From contig JABFSV010000471.1 of NCBI GenBank assembly GCA_013140405.1, forward strand, positions 1 through 6,520: a DNA stretch of 6,520 nt. Reading direction: 5' to 3'. Under the pieces are notes generated by a model. The model saw only the letters and a program-made list of their open reading frames with translations, had not been told where the DNA came from and did no database searches. The stretch's first letter is position 1. Every line of letters starts with the position of its first letter. This document shows, piece by piece, positions 4,758-6,520 of the stretch. Made by a program: the position numbers and the translations under genes. This DNA is from Methyloglobulus sp. GTDB taxonomy: Bacteria > Pseudomonadota > Gammaproteobacteria > Methylococcales > Methylomonadaceae.

Positions 4758-6077
4758 ATGAAACAAAGCGAGTTCAAAAAGCGGCGCAAGCTATTGATGC
4801 AACGCATCGGCACAGGAAATATCGCGTTGCTGGGCAGTTCGTCCACAAAAATCCGCAACCGGGATGTACATTACCCGTTTCGGCAAGACAGTGATTTTTA
4901 CTACCTGACTGGATTTTCTGAGCCAGATGCTTTAGCAGTGTTTATTCCTGGACGAGAACAGGGCGAGTATATCTTGTTTTGTCGGGAATTTGATGAAGCC
5001 AAGGCCCTATGGGAAGGTGCCCACGCGGGATTGGAAGGTGCTACCGGACATTATCAGGCGGACGATGCTTTTCCGATAGAGGATATGGATGAAATATTGC
5101 CAGGCATGTTGGAAAACAAGCACAAGGTTTTTTATCCAATGGGGCGCGATTCCGACCTGGATCATCGGCTGCTGGATTGGATCAATCACATCAAAAGTCA
5201 GTCCAGGTCGGGGTTGGTTGCGCCTGGGGAATTAGTTTCGTTAGAGCATATTCTCCATGAAATGCGCTTGTTCAAAAGCCCAGAAGAAATCAAGTTGATG
5301 CGCCGTGCGGCTGAAGTTTCTGCCAAAGGTCATGTCAAGGCCATGCAAACTTGTAAATCTGGGCTGTATGAATATCAGATTGAAGCGGAACTGGTGCATC
5401 ATTTCATGAAGGAAGGGCTGCGTGCAGTCGCTTATCCGTCCATCGTCGCAGGTGGCAAAAATGCCTGCGTGCTGCATTACACCGAAAATTCGGACAAGCT
5501 GAAAAATGGTGATTTGCTGCTAATAGACGCGGGTGCGGAATGTGACCATTACGCTGCCGACATTACCCGTACTTTCCCCATTTCAGGACGGTTCAGCGAA
5601 CCGCAAAAGCAGCTTTATCAATTGGTTTTGGATGCCCAAACAGCCGCAATGGAGCAAATCAAGCCAGGTACACCGTGGCATTATGCCCATGACGCGTCGG
5701 TCGAGGTGCTGACCAAGGGTTTGGTTGCACTCGGCTTGCTGGAAGGCAAGGTAAAAACACTTATCAAGAAAGAAAAATTCAAGCAATTTTATATGCACCG
5801 CATCGGGCATTGGTTAGGCATGGATGTACATGATGTCGGCGACTACAAAATAGACCAAAAATGGCGTCTGTTGGAGCCAGGCATGGTTCTTACCATCGAA
5901 CCTGGGTTGTACATCCCTGCTGACTGCAAAACCGTGGACGAACAATGGCGCGGCATCGGTATACGAATAGAGGATGACCTGCTGGTCACCGAACAAGGCC
6001 ACGAAATCTTGACCAATGGCGTACCGAGAACGATAGCGGAAATAGAAGCCTTGATGCAGGGTAAAAATGCAAATTGA
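4758..6077 (+). CDS. pepP: Xaa-Pro aminopeptidase (aminopeptidase P, M24B)
   Basis: PepP is a cytoplasmic dimanganese peptidase that removes an N-terminal residue followed by proline. The 439 residues match the E. coli enzyme (441) end to end. The N-terminal domain (about 1-170) carries the family hallmark FRQDSDFYYLTGF (41-53); the C-terminal pita-bread domain holds all five metal ligands: Asp257 (LLIDAGAE), Asp268 (AADITRTF), His351 (MHRIGHWLG), Glu381 (LTIEPGLY) and Glu405 (GIRIEDD). Substrate-binding or catalytic His240 (VLHYTEN), His358 (VHD) and Arg403 are also present, so the enzyme should be active. ATG 4758 follows the ygfB stop by 14 bases with a weak AAGAAA site. The last 11 bases overlap ubiH. 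No link between peptidase activity and ubiquinone synthesis is implied by the conserved gene order. Confidence 0.96.
   Translation: MKQSEFKKRRKLLMQRIGTGNIALLGSSSTKIRNRDVHYPFRQDSDFYYLTGFSEPDALAVFIPGREQGEYILFCREFDEAKALWEGAHAGLEGATGHYQADDAFPIEDMDEILPGMLENKHKVFYPMGRDSDLDHRLLDWINHIKSQSRSGLVAPGELVSLEHILHEMRLFKSPEEIKLMRRAAEVSAKGHVKAMQTCKSGLYEYQIEAELVHHFMKEGLRAVAYPSIVAGGKNACVLHYTENSDKLKNGDLLLIDAGAECDHYAADITRTFPISGRFSEPQKQLYQLVLDAQTAAMEQIKPGTPWHYAHDASVEVLTKGLVALGLLEGKVKTLIKKEKFKQFYMHRIGHWLGMDVHDVGDYKIDQKWRLLEPGMVLTIEPGLYIPADCKTVDEQWRGIGIRIEDDLLVTEQGHEILTNGVPRTIAEIEALMQGKNAN
6058..6061 (+). promoter_or_regulatory. ribosome binding site of ubiH inside pepP
   Basis: AGGG lies five bases before ATG 6067 and supports that start. 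A second in-frame ATG at 6082 has GAAGA close upstream and is a possible alternative, giving a protein five residues shorter. Confidence 0.45.
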
Positions 6078-6520
6078 AGAAATGCCTTATGATGTCATCA
6101 TCGTGGGTGGCGGCCTAGCCGGAAACTGCCTAGCACTGGCACTGAACGGTAGCGGTTTGCAAGTCGCCATCATCGAAGCGAATACCAGGGAGCAGCTCCA
6201 AAACTCGGCTATGGGCGACAGGGCGTTGGCGTTGGCTGCTGGCACGATTGCCACATTAGAAACCCTAGGTATTTGGCAAGGCATTCAAATGAAAGCAACC
6301 GCTATTACGGATATACACGTATCAGACCGAGGGCATTTCGGAAAAGTCCGACTTTCTGCACGAAAACAAAACGTAGTTGCCTTGGGTTATGTAATTACTG
6401 CCCGTGACATCGAAAGTCATGTATCAGAATTAGTCGATAAAACTAAGATAACCCAGGTGTGTCCGGCACGTCTGGTTGGACTTATGTCGGACGATAACAC
6501 GGTCAATGTCAGCATAAAAC
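6067..6520 (+). CDS. ubiH: UbiH-type FAD monooxygenase, N-terminal part (3' end outside window)
   Basis: UbiH is a flavin-dependent hydroxylase of aerobic ubiquinone synthesis, a soluble component of the Ubi complex. The 151 visible residues, out of about 390-400 expected, run open to the window edge. They show the N-terminal FAD-binding fold: strand DVIIVGGGLAGN with the glycine motif (14-19) and Glu37 at the end of the second strand (VAIIEA), then DRALALAAGTIATLETLGIW (51-70), typical of the UbiH/UbiF/COQ6 family. The segment TDIHVSDRGHFGKVRL (81-96) favours UbiH over the related UbiI and UbiF. Its place directly after pepP is also the classical position of ubiH. The start overlaps the pepP end by 11 bases, which suggests coupled translation. 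The C-terminal FAD motif cannot be checked here. Confidence 0.92.
   Translation, partial: MQIEEMPYDVIIVGGGLAGNCLALALNGSGLQVAIIEANTREQLQNSAMGDRALALAAGTIATLETLGIWQGIQMKATAITDIHVSDRGHFGKVRLSARKQNVVALGYVITARDIESHVSELVDKTKITQVCPARLVGLMSDDNTVNVSIK

Noticed and set aside
1..6520. Defence system, CRISPR array, toxin-antitoxin pair, tRNA or prophage genes
   Set aside because: No repeat-spacer pattern, tRNA-like cloverleaf, or matching protein signature was seen; apart from the first partial gene, all large genes belong to well-known families.

Overview
The window is a chromosomal segment of a gammaproteobacterium of moderate GC content. The strongest evidence is a syntenic block typical of that class: a small coiled-coil gene (TIGR02449-like), zapA and the 6S RNA gene on the minus strand, divergent from ygfB (UPF0149), pepP and ubiH on the plus strand. 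Enterobacteria and pseudomonads carry the same neighbourhood. My impression is an environmental lineage such as Methylococcales or a relative, but the sequence does not settle this.

Layout. Positions 1-237 hold the 3' end of an unrecognised helical protein gene. Just behind its stop lies a fragment (about 246-407) resembling the C-terminus of an IS110-type transposase, a decayed mobile-element remnant. Next comes a two-gene plus-strand operon: a membrane sensor histidine kinase (503-1930) and an NtrC-type, sigma-54-dependent response regulator (1927-3309), joined by an ATGA stop/start overlap. Convergent to it, 21 bases past the regulator stop, is a 6S RNA gene (about 3330-3511, minus strand), recognised from sequence and from a set of complementary segments that build the characteristic long rod with a central bubble. 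Upstream of it on the minus strand are zapA (3534-3833) and the TIGR02449-like gene (3830-4057), again with an ATGA overlap. An AT-rich divergent intergenic region (4058-4221) separates these from ygfB (4222-4743), pepP (4758-6077) and the start of ubiH (6067 to the window end), a tightly packed operon.

Function. The two-component pair should convert an unknown envelope signal into sigma-54 transcription; its targets are not visible, although a weak -24/-12-like element sits before its own operon. ZapA stabilises the FtsZ ring, 6S RNA sequesters housekeeping RNA polymerase in slow growth, PepP removes N-terminal residues preceding proline, and UbiH acts in ubiquinone synthesis. YgfB and the TIGR02449-like protein are conserved but poorly understood.

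I did not find a convincing new multi-gene system. The items most worth a second look are the 6S gene with its competing 3' hairpin and its convergent neighbour, the two-component module with a transposase scar on one flank and the 6S gene on the other, the uncharacterised coiled-coil partner of zapA, and the unclassified sensor domain of the kinase.
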